A stretch of DNA of 64,000 nt. It comes from Amycolatopsis sp. FBCC-B4732. GTDB taxonomy: Bacteria > Actinomycetota > Actinomycetes > Mycobacteriales > Pseudonocardiaceae. The notes beneath the pieces were generated by a model, which was not told the DNA's origin, searched no databases, and saw nothing but the letters and a program-made list of their open reading frames with translations. The stretch is taken from the NCBI RefSeq assembly GCF_023008405.1, contig NZ_CP095376.1, positions 7,544,501-7,608,500 of the forward strand. The letters are read 5' to 3'. Shown in pieces: positions 36,044-45,329 of this stretch (the first letter of the stretch is position 1; each line of letters starts with the position of its first letter). Both the position numbers and the translations under genes were made by a program.

Positions 36044-37180
36044 ATGCGCCGCTTTCTCGTCTTCGTGCTGCCGCTGACGCTCATCGCGACGCTGCTCACC
36101 CCCGCGAGCGCCGCCGAGCGCCGTCAGCTCGTGCCCGGCTACGGCTCCTACGCCCGGCTCATCCGGCTCGACCACTCCGTCATCGGCCGCGGGCGCATCA
36201 TCGCCACGCTGACCAGCGAAGACGCCGGCGGCAAGTTCACCCCGGTGCTGGAGAGCACCGACGAGGGCGAGTCCTTCCACGAGATCGGCGAGATCCACGA
36301 CCCCGACGGCCGCTACGGCATGTGCTGCGGCACCGTCTACGAGCTGCCGCAACGCGTCGGCAAGCTCCGCGCCGGCACGCTGCTGTGGGCCGCGTCCTAC
36401 CGGCAGGACGCCGGGCCGCAGCGCCGCGTCGGGATCCGGATCTGGGCCAGCAAGGACGGCGGCCGGGCGTGGAGCTTCCTGTCCGAAGCCGCGCGGTCGC
36501 ACAACATCGACGGCATCTGGGAGCCCGAGTTCACCGTCGACGCCGGCGGCACGCTCTGGCTGCACTACGCCGACGAGACGCAGGCGCCGAAGTACGCGCA
36601 GGTGCTCAACCGGGTCGCTTCGACCGACGGCGTGACCTGGGGCACCAAGCAGCTCACCCTGGCGATCCCGCCGGACCGCGTCCGGCCCGGCATGCCGATC
36701 ATCCGGCGGCTGCCCGACGGCCGCTTCTACTTCGCCTACGAGATCTGCAACTACCGCGACCGCTACTGCGACCCGTACTTCAAGATCTCGGCCGACGGCG
36801 CCAACTGGGGCAGCCCCACCGACCCGGGCACCCGGGTGAACACCGCCAACGGCAACTACTTCCAGCACGCGCAGACGATCACGCTGTTCCCCGGCGGCCC
36901 GAACGGTGTGCGGATCGTCATGGTCGGGCAGATCTACACCAACGCCAAGGGCCAGCCGCAGCCGAACAACGGCCAGGTCCTGCTGGCGAACGACGACTTC
37001 GGCAGCGGTCACTGGTACGAGCTGCCCGCCCCCGTGCACATCACCGGTATCTACAACAACTTCTGCCCCAACTACTCCTCGACGCTGCTGCCGGTCGACG
37101 ACGGCCGGAACGTGCTGGAGGTCGCCACCGAGTACAACCTGGGCTGCAAGGCCTACTTCGGCAAAGGACCGGCCTTCTAG
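36044..37180 (+). CDS. secreted Asp-box (sialidase-like) glycan-binding protein
   Basis: Exported beta-propeller of 378 residues. A Sec signal (FLVFVLPLTLIATLLTPASA) precedes four Asp-box-like turns: STDEGESF, SKDGGRAW, STDGVTW and SADGANW. This is the repeat found in sialidases and other six-bladed glycosidases. The catalytic residues of GH33 sialidases (Arg triad, Tyr/Glu pair) could not be placed, so a binding role or another glycosidase activity is possible. Several Cys (MCCG, ICNY, YCDP) suggest disulfides. ATG at 36044 follows GGAGAGGG; the upstream GTG at 36029 overlaps that site. It precedes rmlA. Confidence 0.8.
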   Translation: MRRFLVFVLPLTLIATLLTPASAAERRQLVPGYGSYARLIRLDHSVIGRGRIIATLTSEDAGGKFTPVLESTDEGESFHEIGEIHDPDGRYGMCCGTVYELPQRVGKLRAGTLLWAASYRQDAGPQRRVGIRIWASKDGGRAWSFLSEAARSHNIDGIWEPEFTVDAGGTLWLHYADETQAPKYAQVLNRVASTDGVTWGTKQLTLAIPPDRVRPGMPIIRRLPDGRFYFAYEICNYRDRYCDPYFKISADGANWGSPTDPGTRVNTANGNYFQHAQTITLFPGGPNGVRIVMVGQIYTNAKGQPQPNNGQVLLANDDFGSGHWYELPAPVHITGIYNNFCPNYSSTLLPVDDGRNVLEVATEYNLGCKAYFGKGPAF

Positions 37181-37255
37181 CGCTTCTCGATCGGCCGGTC
37201 CGGCCCAGCCCGTAGGGTGGGGACCCAGTCGTGGCCGAGGAGAGGGAGGCAGTTC

Positions 37256-38137
37256 ATGAAGGGCATCGTGCTGGCCGGAGGCAGCGGGACCCGCCTGCAC
37301 CCGATCACCCAGGCGGTGTCGAAGCAGCTGCTGCCGGTCTACGACAAGCCGATGGTCTACTACCCGATCTCGGTGCTGATGCTGGCCGGGATCCGCGAGA
37401 TCCTGATCATCTCCACCCCCACCGACCTGCCGATGTTCCGCCGGCTGCTGGGCAGCGGCGACCAGTTCGGCGTCTCGTTCTCCTACGCCGAGCAGCCCAG
37501 CCCGAACGGGCTGGCCGAGGCGTTCGTGATCGGCGCGGACTTCATCGGCGGCGACGACGTGGCGCTCGTGCTCGGCGACAACATCTTCTACGGGCAGGGC
37601 TTCTCCAGCCGCCTGCAGCAGGCCGTGCGCGAGCTCGACGGCTGCGTCCTGTTCGGCTACCCGGTGAAGGACCCCGAGCGCTACGGCGTCGGCGAGGTCG
37701 GCCCGGACGGGAAACTGCGCACGATCGAAGAAAAGCCCGCGAAGCCGCGCTCGAACAAGGCGATCACCGGGCTGTACTTCTACGAAAACGACGTCGTCGA
37801 CATCGCGCGCTCGCTCAAGCCGTCGAAGCGCGGCGAGCTGGAGATCACCGACGTCAACCTGACCTACCTGCGGCAGGACCGGGCGACGCTGGTCGAGCTC
37901 AGCCGCGGGTTCGCCTGGCTCGACACCGGCACGCACGACTCGCTGCTCGAAGCCGGCCAGTTCGTGCAGGTGCTGGAACACCGGACCGGCGTGCGCATCG
38001 CGTGCCTGGAGGAGATCGCGCTGCGGATGGGCTTCATCGACGCCGACGAGTGCTACGCGCTGGGCGCGAAGCTCGCGAAGTCCGGCTACGGCGACTACGT
38101 GAAGGCGGTCGCCGTCGCGGCGGGAGCGTCGGCCTAG
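37256..38137 (+). CDS. rmlA: glucose-1-phosphate thymidylyltransferase
   Basis: First enzyme of dTDP-sugar synthesis, joining dTTP and glucose-1-phosphate. The 293 residues carry the nucleotide loop [13 protein letters not shown], the [15 protein letters not shown] segment, DNIFYGQGF and [19 protein letters not shown], all diagnostic of RmlA. ATG at 37256 follows GGGAGG. RmlB and RmlD are not adjacent. The nearest related gene is the RmlC-like one at 50 kb. The gene converges on htpX, and the two stops share the four bases CTAG. Confidence 0.95.
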   Translation: MKGIVLAGGSGTRLHPITQAVSKQLLPVYDKPMVYYPISVLMLAGIREILIISTPTDLPMFRRLLGSGDQFGVSFSYAEQPSPNGLAEAFVIGADFIGGDDVALVLGDNIFYGQGFSSRLQQAVRELDGCVLFGYPVKDPERYGVGEVGPDGKLRTIEEKPAKPRSNKAITGLYFYENDVVDIARSLKPSKRGELEITDVNLTYLRQDRATLVELSRGFAWLDTGTHDSLLEAGQFVQVLEHRTGVRIACLEEIALRMGFIDADECYALGAKLAKSGYGDYVKAVAVAAGASA

Positions 38138-38994
38138 AGCCCGCCCGGCCCGCGGCGCGCCATCTCCTCGAGCCGCCGGATCCGGTCGGCGATCGGCGGG
38201 TGGGTCGAGAACAGCTTGCTCAGGCCCTCGCCGGGGCGGAACGGGTTCGCGATCATCAGGTGCGACTGCGACACCAGCTGCGGCTCGGCCACCAGCGGCC
38301 GCGCCCGCGTGCCCGCGTCGAGCTTCCGCAGCGCCGAGGCCAGGCCCAGCGGGTCGCCGGTGAGTTCCGCGCCGGACGCGTCGGCCTGATACTCCCGCGA
38401 CCGGCTGACGCCCATCCGGATGACGGCGGCCGCGATGGGGCCGACGAAGATCAGCATCAGGCTGACCAGCGGGCTGCCGTCGCGGTTGTTGCCGCCGAAG
38501 AACAGCGCGATGTTCGCGAGCACGCTGATCACGCTGGCCAGCGCGCCGGCGACGCACGAGATCAGGATGTCGCGGTTGTAGACGTGGGACAGCTCGTGCC
38601 CGAGCACGGCCCGCAGCTCGCGCTCGTCGAGCAGGTCGAGGATGCCGGTGGTGCAGCAGACGGCCGCGTGGCGCGGGCTGCGGCCGGTCGCGAACGCGTT
38701 CGGCGCGACGGTCGGGCTCAGGTAGAGCTGCGGCATCGGCTGGCGGGCGACGTGCGCGAGCTCGCGCACGATCCGGTACATCGCCGGCTGCTCGACCTCG
38801 GACACCGGCCGCGCCCGCATCGCGCGCAACGCCATCTTGTCCGAGTTGAAGTAGGCGAACGCGTTCATCCCGAGCGCGATGAGCAGGCCGATGACCAGGG
38901 CGCCGCGGCCGAAGAGCCCGCTGATCGCGATGATGATCGCCGACAGCAGGCCGAGCAGCAACGCCGTCTTGAGTCCGTTCTGGTGCCCGTGCAC
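38134..38994 (-). CDS. htpX: membrane zinc metalloprotease HtpX
   Basis: Integral membrane protease of family M48 that removes misfolded membrane proteins. The 286 residues have two N-terminal helices ([18 protein letters not shown] and the next), the zinc motif [11 protein letters not shown] at about 132-142 with two His and the catalytic Glu, two further helices and the third zinc ligand in [17 protein letters not shown]. Length and order match HtpX. The start is GTG at 38994. Its stop overlaps the rmlA stop on the other strand. Confidence 0.95.
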   Translation of the reverse strand: MHGHQNGLKTALLLGLLSAIIIAISGLFGRGALVIGLLIALGMNAFAYFNSDKMALRAMRARPVSEVEQPAMYRIVRELAHVARQPMPQLYLSPTVAPNAFATGRSPRHAAVCCTTGILDLLDERELRAVLGHELSHVYNRDILISCVAGALASVISVLANIALFFGGNNRDGSPLVSLMLIFVGPIAAAVIRMGVSRSREYQADASGAELTGDPLGLASALRKLDAGTRARPLVAEPQLVSQSHLMIANPFRPGEGLSKLFSTHPPIADRIRRLEEMARRGPGGL

Positions 38995-39126
38995 GCGCTC
39001 GCCTCCGTCCGCTCTGGAAGTGGGTTACCCACTGGAAACAACGCGATCGGGGGACGCGAAGTTCCTTCACGTGAGCATCGCGCGAGTTACGCTCGAGGGG
39101 CGAGTCGATCAAGAGCGGAGGCGTCG

Positions 39127-40095
39127 ATGCGAGGTCGCCAGCTGGGCCGACGGACCCTGTTCGCCCTGGTCACCGCGGGTGCCGGGGCCCTGGTCCTGCC
39201 CGGGGTGGCGCGCGCGGAGGAGGTCCGGTCGATCGACGTCGGCGGGTCGCCGGCCGGGGTGGCGGTGAATCCCGTCACGGGGCTCGCCTACGTCGCGGAT
39301 CCCGAGGCCGGGGCCGTGTCCGTCATCGACCCGGCGAGCGCCGCGGTGGTCGCGCGGGTCCACGTCGGCGGCGAGCCGGGTGACGTCGCCGTGGACGCCA
39401 AGGCCGGCCGGATCTACGTCGCGAACCCGCCGGCGGGCACCGTGGTGGTGCTCGACGCCCGCACGCACGACCTGGTGAGCGTGATCGGCGCGGGGACGGG
39501 TGCGTCCGCGCTGGCGGTGGACGAGCAGGCCGACCGCGTCTACGCGGCCAGCGGCGGCACCGGCTCGCTCGCGGTGCTCGACGGCGTCAGCTGCACGCTG
39601 GCGGCGCTGGTGCCGGGCCCGAAGCCGAGCCTCGCCGGCATCGCCGTCGACCCCGGCCGCAAGCTGGCCTACTGCGCCAGCACCGCGACGGACTCGGTCG
39701 AGGTGTTTTCCATCGACAGCGGGAAGTTCGTGGCGAGCGTGCCGGTCGGCGCGCGCCCGACGGCCGTCGCGGTGCACGCGGCGAGCGGCACGGTGTACGT
39801 CGCCAACTCCGGCATCCACCACATGTCCATTGTGGACGCCGCAACGCACACCGAGCGCAAGACCGTGTTGCTGCGCAGCGAATCCTCGGCGCTGGCAGTG
39901 CACCAGGGCACGAACACGGTGTACACCAACGGCGGCCAGAACGGCCTCAGCCGCGTCGACGGCGCGAGCGGCACACTGACCGGCGAGCTGTCGCTGGGCG
40001 TCAACCCCGGCGACGTCGCGGTCGACCAGCGCACGCGCGCGGTGTGGGTCACCGATCCCCTGAACGGGCGGGTTTCGATCGTCCGCGATTTCTGA
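39127..40095 (+). CDS. secreted YncE-like beta-propeller protein
   Basis: Exported protein of 322 residues. The N-terminal signal has twin basic residues (RRTLFALVTAGAGALVLPG), so Tat export is conceivable. The body is a seven-bladed propeller of 40-residue repeats, each with VxVDxxxGRxYVAN and a VxVIDxxTxxVV strand; examples are VAVDAKAGRIYVANPPAGTV and VAVHAASGTVYVANSG. YncE-type proteins are secreted or periplasmic and of unclear function. ATG at 39127 follows GGAGG. It is divergent from htpX and upstream of an F420-type oxidoreductase. Confidence 0.85.
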   Translation: MRGRQLGRRTLFALVTAGAGALVLPGVARAEEVRSIDVGGSPAGVAVNPVTGLAYVADPEAGAVSVIDPASAAVVARVHVGGEPGDVAVDAKAGRIYVANPPAGTVVVLDARTHDLVSVIGAGTGASALAVDEQADRVYAASGGTGSLAVLDGVSCTLAALVPGPKPSLAGIAVDPGRKLAYCASTATDSVEVFSIDSGKFVASVPVGARPTAVAVHAASGTVYVANSGIHHMSIVDAATHTERKTVLLRSESSALAVHQGTNTVYTNGGQNGLSRVDGASGTLTGELSLGVNPGDVAVDQRTRAVWVTDPLNGRVSIVRDF

Positions 40096-40135
40096 GCCCC
40101 CAGCTGGGGCAACTCCAGGTATACGGTCGGGAAGC

Positions 40136-41011
40136 ATGAAACTCGGACTGCAGATCCCCGACTTCACCTGGCCGAACGGGGCGTCCGCGCTGGGCGCCGA
40201 ACTGGCCGCCGTCGTCCGCACCGCCGACAACGCGGGCTTCGACTCCATCGCCGTGATGGACCACTTCTTCCAGATCGGCGGGGTCGGCCCCGTCGAAAAC
40301 GACATGCTCGAGGCGTACACGACCCTCGGCTTCATCGCGGCGCACACCGAGCGCGCCAAGCTGCTGACCGTCGTCACCGGCGTCCTCTACCGCCACCCGG
40401 GCCTGCTGGCCAAGGCGATCACGACGCTCGACGTCCTGTCGGGCGGCCGCGCGATCCTCGGCATCGGCGCGGGCTGGAACGAGGACGAGTCCCGCGGCCT
40501 CGGCTTCCCGTTCCCGCCGGTCGCGGAACGCTTCGAGCTGCTGGAGGAGAACCTCCAGTACGTGCTGCAGATGTGGGCGGACGGCGACGAGCCGTTCAAG
40601 AGCAAGCACTTCGACGCGACGAGGCTGTTGAACGTCCCGCAGGCCCTCTCCGACCCGCGCCCCCCGATCATGATCGGCGGCGGCGGCGAGAAGAAGACGC
40701 TGCGGCTGGTCGCGAAGTACGCCGACCAGTGCAACCTGTTCAACAGCCCGGAGCTGGAGCACAAGCTCGACGTCCTCAAGCAGCACTGCGAAAACGAGGG
40801 CCGCGACTACGACTCGATCACCAAGACCGTCTACCACATCCTCGACATCGGCGAGGACGGCTCGAAGTCCGGCGAGCTGCTGACCGAGCTGGAGCGCCTG
40901 CACGGGCTGGGCATCGACGTGGCCCTGGGCATGGTCCCGCACGTCCACGACCCGGCGGTGCTGGAGAAGTTCGGCACCGAGGTGATCCCGGCCGCGGAGA
41001 AAATCGGCTGA
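40136..41011 (+). CDS. LLM-class F420-dependent oxidoreductase (TIGR03560 type)
   Basis: Second TIM-barrel luciferase-like protein in the window, 291 residues. It begins MKLGLQIPDFTWP and shows GFDSIAVMDHFFQIGG, LLTVVTGVLYRHPGLLAKAI and GIGAGWNEDESRGLGFPFPP, closest to the TIGR03560 F420 group. The conserved His in MDHFF probably lies at the active site. ATG at 40136 follows GGGAAG and lies 40 bases after the beta-propeller gene. The two LLM proteins of this window are clearly from different subgroups and not recent duplicates. Confidence 0.9.
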   Translation: MKLGLQIPDFTWPNGASALGAELAAVVRTADNAGFDSIAVMDHFFQIGGVGPVENDMLEAYTTLGFIAAHTERAKLLTVVTGVLYRHPGLLAKAITTLDVLSGGRAILGIGAGWNEDESRGLGFPFPPVAERFELLEENLQYVLQMWADGDEPFKSKHFDATRLLNVPQALSDPRPPIMIGGGGEKKTLRLVAKYADQCNLFNSPELEHKLDVLKQHCENEGRDYDSITKTVYHILDIGEDGSKSGELLTELERLHGLGIDVALGMVPHVHDPAVLEKFGTEVIPAAEKIG

Positions 41012-41037
41012 GCAATTCCCGCTCGGCAATTTGCCGG

Positions 41038-41068
41038 AGCCCTCTGCGCCATTCCGGCGCGGAGGGCT
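41038..41068. terminator. terminator between convergent F420 and YrdB-family genes
   Basis: AGCCCTCTGCGCC (41038-41050) pairs with GGCGCGGAGGGCT (41056-41068), 13 positions with one G-T wobble and a five-base loop, followed by TC. It lies immediately beside the stop of the minus-strand gene. Confidence 0.7.
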
Positions 41069-41437
41069 TCAGCCGTCTTCGGCGACGACCCGGGTCAGCG
41101 CCGCGACGCCGATGCCGACCACCGCCAGGACGATCCCGCTCACCGGCCACCCCACCAGCACGAGGACCACGCCGATCACCGCGAACAGGGCGAACTCGAC
41201 CAGGAAGCGGGCCGGCTCCGGGAGCCGTGGGCGGGCTCGCGGGGCGATGAACAGCCCCCAGATCGCCGCGGCCACCAGCGGGAGCAGGACGGCGTCGACG
41301 ATCGCCAGCGCCACGCCCGTGCCGAGCTGGGTCCCGGCCAGGGCCAAGCCGCCCAGGAGGGCCAGCTCGGTGAGGAAGCGGACCGTCAGCACCACGCCCA
41401 CGACGCCGCTCAGGCGGGGCCCCGTCTCCGAACTCAT
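41069..41437 (-). CDS. YrdB-family (DUF2568) membrane protein
   Basis: Small integral membrane protein of 122 residues with four hydrophobic helices and the family marker AIWGLFIAPRARPRLPEPAR between the second and third. Members of DUF2568/YrdB have no established role. The ATG at 41437 has no strong ribosome site. It is divergent from the glycan cluster that begins at 41635; the 197-base gap between them must hold the cluster promoter. Confidence 0.82.
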   Translation of the reverse strand: MSSETGPRLSGVVGVVLTVRFLTELALLGGLALAGTQLGTGVALAIVDAVLLPLVAAAIWGLFIAPRARPRLPEPARFLVEFALFAVIGVVLVLVGWPVSGIVLAVVGIGVAALTRVVAEDG

Positions 41438-41634
41438 CCGGCCAGCCTAGGACCGGTCCACAGTGGACGTTACGGGTCCGGACGGGTACTCTCGGTGATC
41501 TCCGCCACAGTTTGCCGCTCCAGGTTGCGGTTCCGAATCGGTCCACCAGGCTGCCACGCGTCGCTGTAACGACGGTCCGCCCCTGCTCGACGTGTTAAGC
41601 GCACATCGCGACCGCGAGCCAAGGAGCCTGGTAG

Positions 41635-42867
41635 ATGACCACATGTCGACTCTGCGGTTCGACAAACACGGCCAGCGTGGTGGACCTCGGGGCCACTCCC
41701 CCGTGTGAGCGATTCTTGACCGCCGAACAGCTCGACGAGGCGGAAGCCACCTTCCCGCTCCACCTGAAGGTGTGCACCGACTGCTGGCTCGCCCAGATCC
41801 CGCCGCTGATCGACCCCGGCGACACCTTCACCGAGTACGCGTACTTCTCGTCGTTCTCGACGTCGTGGGTCGAGCACGCGAAGCGCTTCGTCGACAGCTC
41901 CGTCGAGCGGCTCGGGCTCGGCGAGAAATCCTTCGTCGTCGAGGTCGCGAGCAACGACGGCTACCTGCTCAAGCACGTCGTCGGGCACGGCATCCGGTGT
42001 CTGGGCGTGGAACCCTCGGTGAACGTCGGGCAAGCCGCGCGCGACGCCGGCGTGCCCACCCTGACCGCGTTCCTCTCCGAGGAAACCGGCCTGGCGGTGC
42101 GCGAGGAGCACGGACCCGCGGACCTCGTCGCCGCGAACAACGTCTACGCGCACATCCCCGACGTCCTCGGCTTCACGAAGGGCCTGCGGGCGCTGGTCGC
42201 CGACGACGGCTGGGTCTCCATCGAGGTCCAGCACCTGCTCACGCTGATCGAAAAGAACCAGTACGACACGATCTACCACGAGCACTTCCAGTACTACACG
42301 GTCGAATCCGCGCGCCGGGCACTGGCGACCGGCGGGCTGACCGTCGTCGACGTCGAACTGGTGCCGACGCACGGCGGGTCGATCCGGCTGTGGGCGCGGC
42401 CCGACGCCGTCGCGGGCGAGCCCAGCGAGCGGATGACCGACGTCCTGGAGCGCGAAAAGGCCGCCGGGCTGCACGAGCTGTCCGGGTACACCGAGTTCGC
42501 CGAGCGCGTCACCCGCGTGCGGCTGGACCTGCTGAAGTTCCTCATCGAGGCGCGCAACGACGGGAAGACCGTCGTCGGCTACGGCGCCCCGGGCAAGGGC
42601 AACACCCTGCTCAACCACTGCGGCGTCCGGACGGACCTGCTGCAGTACACGGTCGATCGCAACCCGTACAAGCACGGCCGGTTCACCCCGGGCACGCGCA
42701 TCCCGGTGCTGCCGCCGGAGCGGATCGAAGCCGATCGGCCCGACTACGTGCTCGTCCTCCCGTGGAACCTCCGGGAGGAACTGACCGGACAGCTCTCCTA
42801 CATCGGTGCGTGGGGCGGAAAGCTCGTGTTCCCGATTCCCCACCTGGAAATCGTCGAGGTGCAGTGA
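41635..42867 (+). CDS. sugar C-methyltransferase (TylCIII/KijD1-like)
   Basis: SAM-dependent enzyme of 410 residues that probably adds a methyl branch to a nucleotide-activated keto sugar. The N-terminal zinc site is C4/C7 and C47/C50. The Rossmann domain has EVASNDGYLLKH near residue 101, and the active-site sequence YHEHFQYYT matches the His-Glu-His motif of sugar 3-C-methyltransferases. The C-terminal domain has GYGAPGKGNTLLNH. ATG at 41635 follows AAGGAG. It is the first gene of a ten-gene coupled series, with the nucleotidyltransferase one base downstream, so its substrate is probably the sugar nucleotide made there. Confidence 0.9.
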   Translation: MTTCRLCGSTNTASVVDLGATPPCERFLTAEQLDEAEATFPLHLKVCTDCWLAQIPPLIDPGDTFTEYAYFSSFSTSWVEHAKRFVDSSVERLGLGEKSFVVEVASNDGYLLKHVVGHGIRCLGVEPSVNVGQAARDAGVPTLTAFLSEETGLAVREEHGPADLVAANNVYAHIPDVLGFTKGLRALVADDGWVSIEVQHLLTLIEKNQYDTIYHEHFQYYTVESARRALATGGLTVVDVELVPTHGGSIRLWARPDAVAGEPSERMTDVLEREKAAGLHELSGYTEFAERVTRVRLDLLKFLIEARNDGKTVVGYGAPGKGNTLLNHCGVRTDLLQYTVDRNPYKHGRFTPGTRIPVLPPERIEADRPDYVLVLPWNLREELTGQLSYIGAWGGKLVFPIPHLEIVEVQ

Positions 42868-42868
42868 A

Positions 42869-43660
42869 GTGAAGGTCGTCCTCTTCTGCGGTGGCTACGG
42901 GATGCGGATGCGCAACGGCGCGGCCGACGACGTCCCCAAGCCGATGGCGATGGTCGGTCCGAGACCGCTCATCTGGCACGTGATGCGCTACTACGCGCAC
43001 TTCGGCCACACCGAATTCATCCTGTGCCTCGGCTACGGCGCGGCGCACATCAAGAACTTCTTCCTGAACTACCAGGAAACCATTTCCAACGATTTCATCC
43101 TCCGCGACGGCAAGGCGGAGCTGCTCTCGACCGACATCGCCGACTGGACGATCACGTTCGTCCAGACCGGGATCGAGTCGCCGATCGGCGAGCGCCTGCG
43201 CCGCGTCCGCGACTACCTCGACGGCGACGAGATGTTCCTCGCGAACTACGCCGACGTCCTGTCCGACGTGCCGCTGCCGGACATGATCGAGCGCTTCAAG
43301 AACACCGACGCCGGCGCGTCGATGATGGTCGTGCCGCCGCAGTCGTCGTTCCACTGCGTGGAGATGGACGAGGGCGGCATGGTCGGCTCGATCACCGCGG
43401 TCAGCGAAATGCCGCTGTGGGAGAACGGCGGGTACTTCGTGCTGCGCCAGGAGGTCTTCGACCACATCCCGGAGAACGGCGACCTGGTCGCCGACGGCTG
43501 CGGCGAACTGGCCAAGCGCGGCCGGCTCCTGGCCTACCCGTACCGCGGGTTCTGGAAGCCGACCGACACGGTCAAGGAGCGCGCCGCGCTCGACGACGCC
43601 TACACGCATGGCAAGAAGCCCTGGGCGCTCTGGGAGCGGCCCGTCGCGAGCACCGCGTGA
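42869..43660 (+). CDS. sugar-1-phosphate nucleotidyltransferase (RfbF-like)
   Basis: Enzyme of 263 residues resembling glucose-1-phosphate cytidylyltransferase. The signature loop reads FCGGYGMRMR, with Met where Thr is usual. DVPKPMAMVGPRPLIWHVMRYY, LCLGYGAAHIKNFF and NYADVLSDV follow, the last carrying the metal-binding Asp. Choice of CTP versus another nucleotide is inferred from overall resemblance only. GTG at 42869 begins one base after the methyltransferase stop; the longer open frame upstream is shadow. With its neighbours it should activate the sugar that is then modified. Confidence 0.87.
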   Translation: MKVVLFCGGYGMRMRNGAADDVPKPMAMVGPRPLIWHVMRYYAHFGHTEFILCLGYGAAHIKNFFLNYQETISNDFILRDGKAELLSTDIADWTITFVQTGIESPIGERLRRVRDYLDGDEMFLANYADVLSDVPLPDMIERFKNTDAGASMMVVPPQSSFHCVEMDEGGMVGSITAVSEMPLWENGGYFVLRQEVFDHIPENGDLVADGCGELAKRGRLLAYPYRGFWKPTDTVKERAALDDAYTHGKKPWALWERPVASTA

Positions 43661-44304
43661 TCGGGCTGCGGCCGGGACGGCTCGGCGGCGTCGTCGCACT
43701 CGGCGCGCACTGCGACGACATCGCGATCGGCGCCGGCGGCACCCTGCTGACGCTGTGCTCGTCGCGGCCGGGGCTGAAGGTCGACGCGCTCGTCCTCTCC
43801 GGCGGCGGCACGCCCCGCGAGGACGAGGAGCGGGCCGCGCTGGCCGCGTTCTGCCCGGGCGCGCAGGTCGACGTCACGGTGCTCAAGCTGCCCGACGGGC
43901 GGTTCCCGGCGCACTGGGAAGAGGCCAAGAACGCGCTGGAGGAGCTGCGGCGGCGGACCGACCCGGACGTCATCCTGGCGCCGCGGACCGACGACGCCCA
44001 CCAGGACCACCGCGGCCTCGCGAAGCTGGTGCCGACGGCGTTCCGCGACCACCTGGCGCTGGGCTACGAGATCGTCAAGTGGGACGGCGACCTCGGGGCC
44101 CCGTCGGTGTACCAGCCGCTCGACGACGACGTCGCCGAGGAGAAGGTGCGGCTGCTGCAGGAGCACTACGCGTCGCAGCGGCACCGGCCCTGGTACGACC
44201 GCGAGGCGTTCCTCGGGCTCGCCCGGATCCGCGGCATCGAAGCGGCCGCGAAGTACGCCGAAGCGTTTTTCGTCAAGAAACTCACTCTCGACCTGAAGGG
44301 CTGA
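43657..44304 (+). CDS. PIG-L family deacetylase
   Basis: Zinc-dependent N-deacetylase of the LmbE/PIG-L family, 215 residues. The metal motif is ALGAHCDDIAIG (the family has AHPDD; here Cys replaces Pro) and the second site is DDAHQDHRGL. The conserved Asp and His residues are all present. In this setting the substrate is probably an N-acetyl sugar or its nucleotide. GTG at 43657 lies in a GTGA overlap with the nucleotidyltransferase gene. Confidence 0.9.
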   Translation: MIGLRPGRLGGVVALGAHCDDIAIGAGGTLLTLCSSRPGLKVDALVLSGGGTPREDEERAALAAFCPGAQVDVTVLKLPDGRFPAHWEEAKNALEELRRRTDPDVILAPRTDDAHQDHRGLAKLVPTAFRDHLALGYEIVKWDGDLGAPSVYQPLDDDVAEEKVRLLQEHYASQRHRPWYDREAFLGLARIRGIEAAAKYAEAFFVKKLTLDLKG

Positions 44305-44309
44305 ATCCG

Positions 44310-45329
44310 ATGCGGGTGTTGCTGACGGGGCACAAGGGCTACCTGGGGACGGTGATGGCCCCGGTGCTCGCCGCCGCCGGCCACGAGGTCGTCGGCCTCG
44401 ACTCCGGGCTCTTCGAGTCCTGCCTGCTCGGTCCGGTCCCGGCCGACCCGGCCGGGGTGGCCGTCGACCTGCGCGACGTCACCATTTCGCACGTCGAAGG
44501 CTTCGACGCGGTGATCCACCTGGCCGCGCTGTCGAACGACCCGCTCGGCTCGCTCGCGCCGGAGCTGACCTACGACATCAACCACCACGCGTCGGTGAAG
44601 CTAGCGAAGCTGGCGAAGGAGGCCGGCGTCGGGCGGTACCTCTACGCGTCGACCTGCTCGGTCTACGGCGCCGGCGGCGACAAGCTGGTCAACGAGGACG
44701 CCCCGCTGAAGCCGGTGACGCCCTACGCCGAGTCGAAGGTGCGCGTCGAGGCCGACGTCCACGAGCTCGCCGACGACGACTTCACCCCGGTCTACATGCG
44801 CAACGCGACCGCGTTCGGCTACTCGCCCCGGCTGCGCGGCGACATCGTGCTGAACAACCTGACCGCGCACGCGCACCTGTCCGGCGAGGTGCTGGTGCTG
44901 TCGGACGGCACGCCGTGGCGGCCGCTGGTGCACGCCCAGGACATCGCACGCGCGTTCACGGCGGCCCTGACGGCGCCCAAGGAGGCCGTGCACAACAAGG
45001 CGTTCAACATCGGCACCGAGGACAACAACGTCACCGTCGCCGAGATCGCCCAGGAGGTCATCGAGGCCGTGCCGGGCTCGACCCTGAACATCACCGGCGA
45101 GGCCGGCGCCGACCCGCGCTCCTACCGCGTCGACTTCTCGCGCTTCCGCGCCGCCATCCCGGGCTTCGCCTGCGAATGGTCGGTCAAGGACGGCGCCGTC
45201 GAGCTGATCGAGGCGTACCGCAAGTTCGGGCTGACGCGGGAGTCGTTCCAGCAGCTGTTCACCCGGCTCGCCTGGCTGAAGAGCGAAGGCGAAGCCGGCC
45301 GCATCGACGACACCATGCGGCGGCGCTAG
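44310..45329 (+). CDS. NAD-dependent sugar epimerase/dehydratase
   Basis: Extended short-chain dehydrogenase of 339 residues acting on a nucleotide sugar. The dinucleotide loop is LLTGHKGYLGTVM. VIHLAALSNDPLGS and YASTCSVYGAGG follow, and the catalytic Tyr-Lys pair is in TPYAESKV. The Ser of the triad lies in the preceding STCSVYG. VHAQDIARAF and NIGTEDNNVTVAEIA are standard C-terminal elements. ATG at 44310 lies five bases after the deacetylase stop. Whether it epimerises or dehydrates cannot be decided from motifs alone. Confidence 0.9.
   Translation: MRVLLTGHKGYLGTVMAPVLAAAGHEVVGLDSGLFESCLLGPVPADPAGVAVDLRDVTISHVEGFDAVIHLAALSNDPLGSLAPELTYDINHHASVKLAKLAKEAGVGRYLYASTCSVYGAGGDKLVNEDAPLKPVTPYAESKVRVEADVHELADDDFTPVYMRNATAFGYSPRLRGDIVLNNLTAHAHLSGEVLVLSDGTPWRPLVHAQDIARAFTAALTAPKEAVHNKAFNIGTEDNNVTVAEIAQEVIEAVPGSTLNITGEAGADPRSYRVDFSRFRAAIPGFACEWSVKDGAVELIEAYRKFGLTRESFQQLFTRLAWLKSEGEAGRIDDTMRRR

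Noticed and set aside
38134..38137. rmlA and htpX stops sharing CTAG as a special regulatory overlap
   Set aside because: The four-base convergent overlap is notable but common in compact genomes and shows no hairpin or other signal.
37231..39126. A 954-codon plus-strand protein ending in the beta-propeller
   Set aside because: Most of it is the wrong frame of rmlA and the antisense of htpX; the real start is the ATG at 39127 with GGAGG and a signal peptide.
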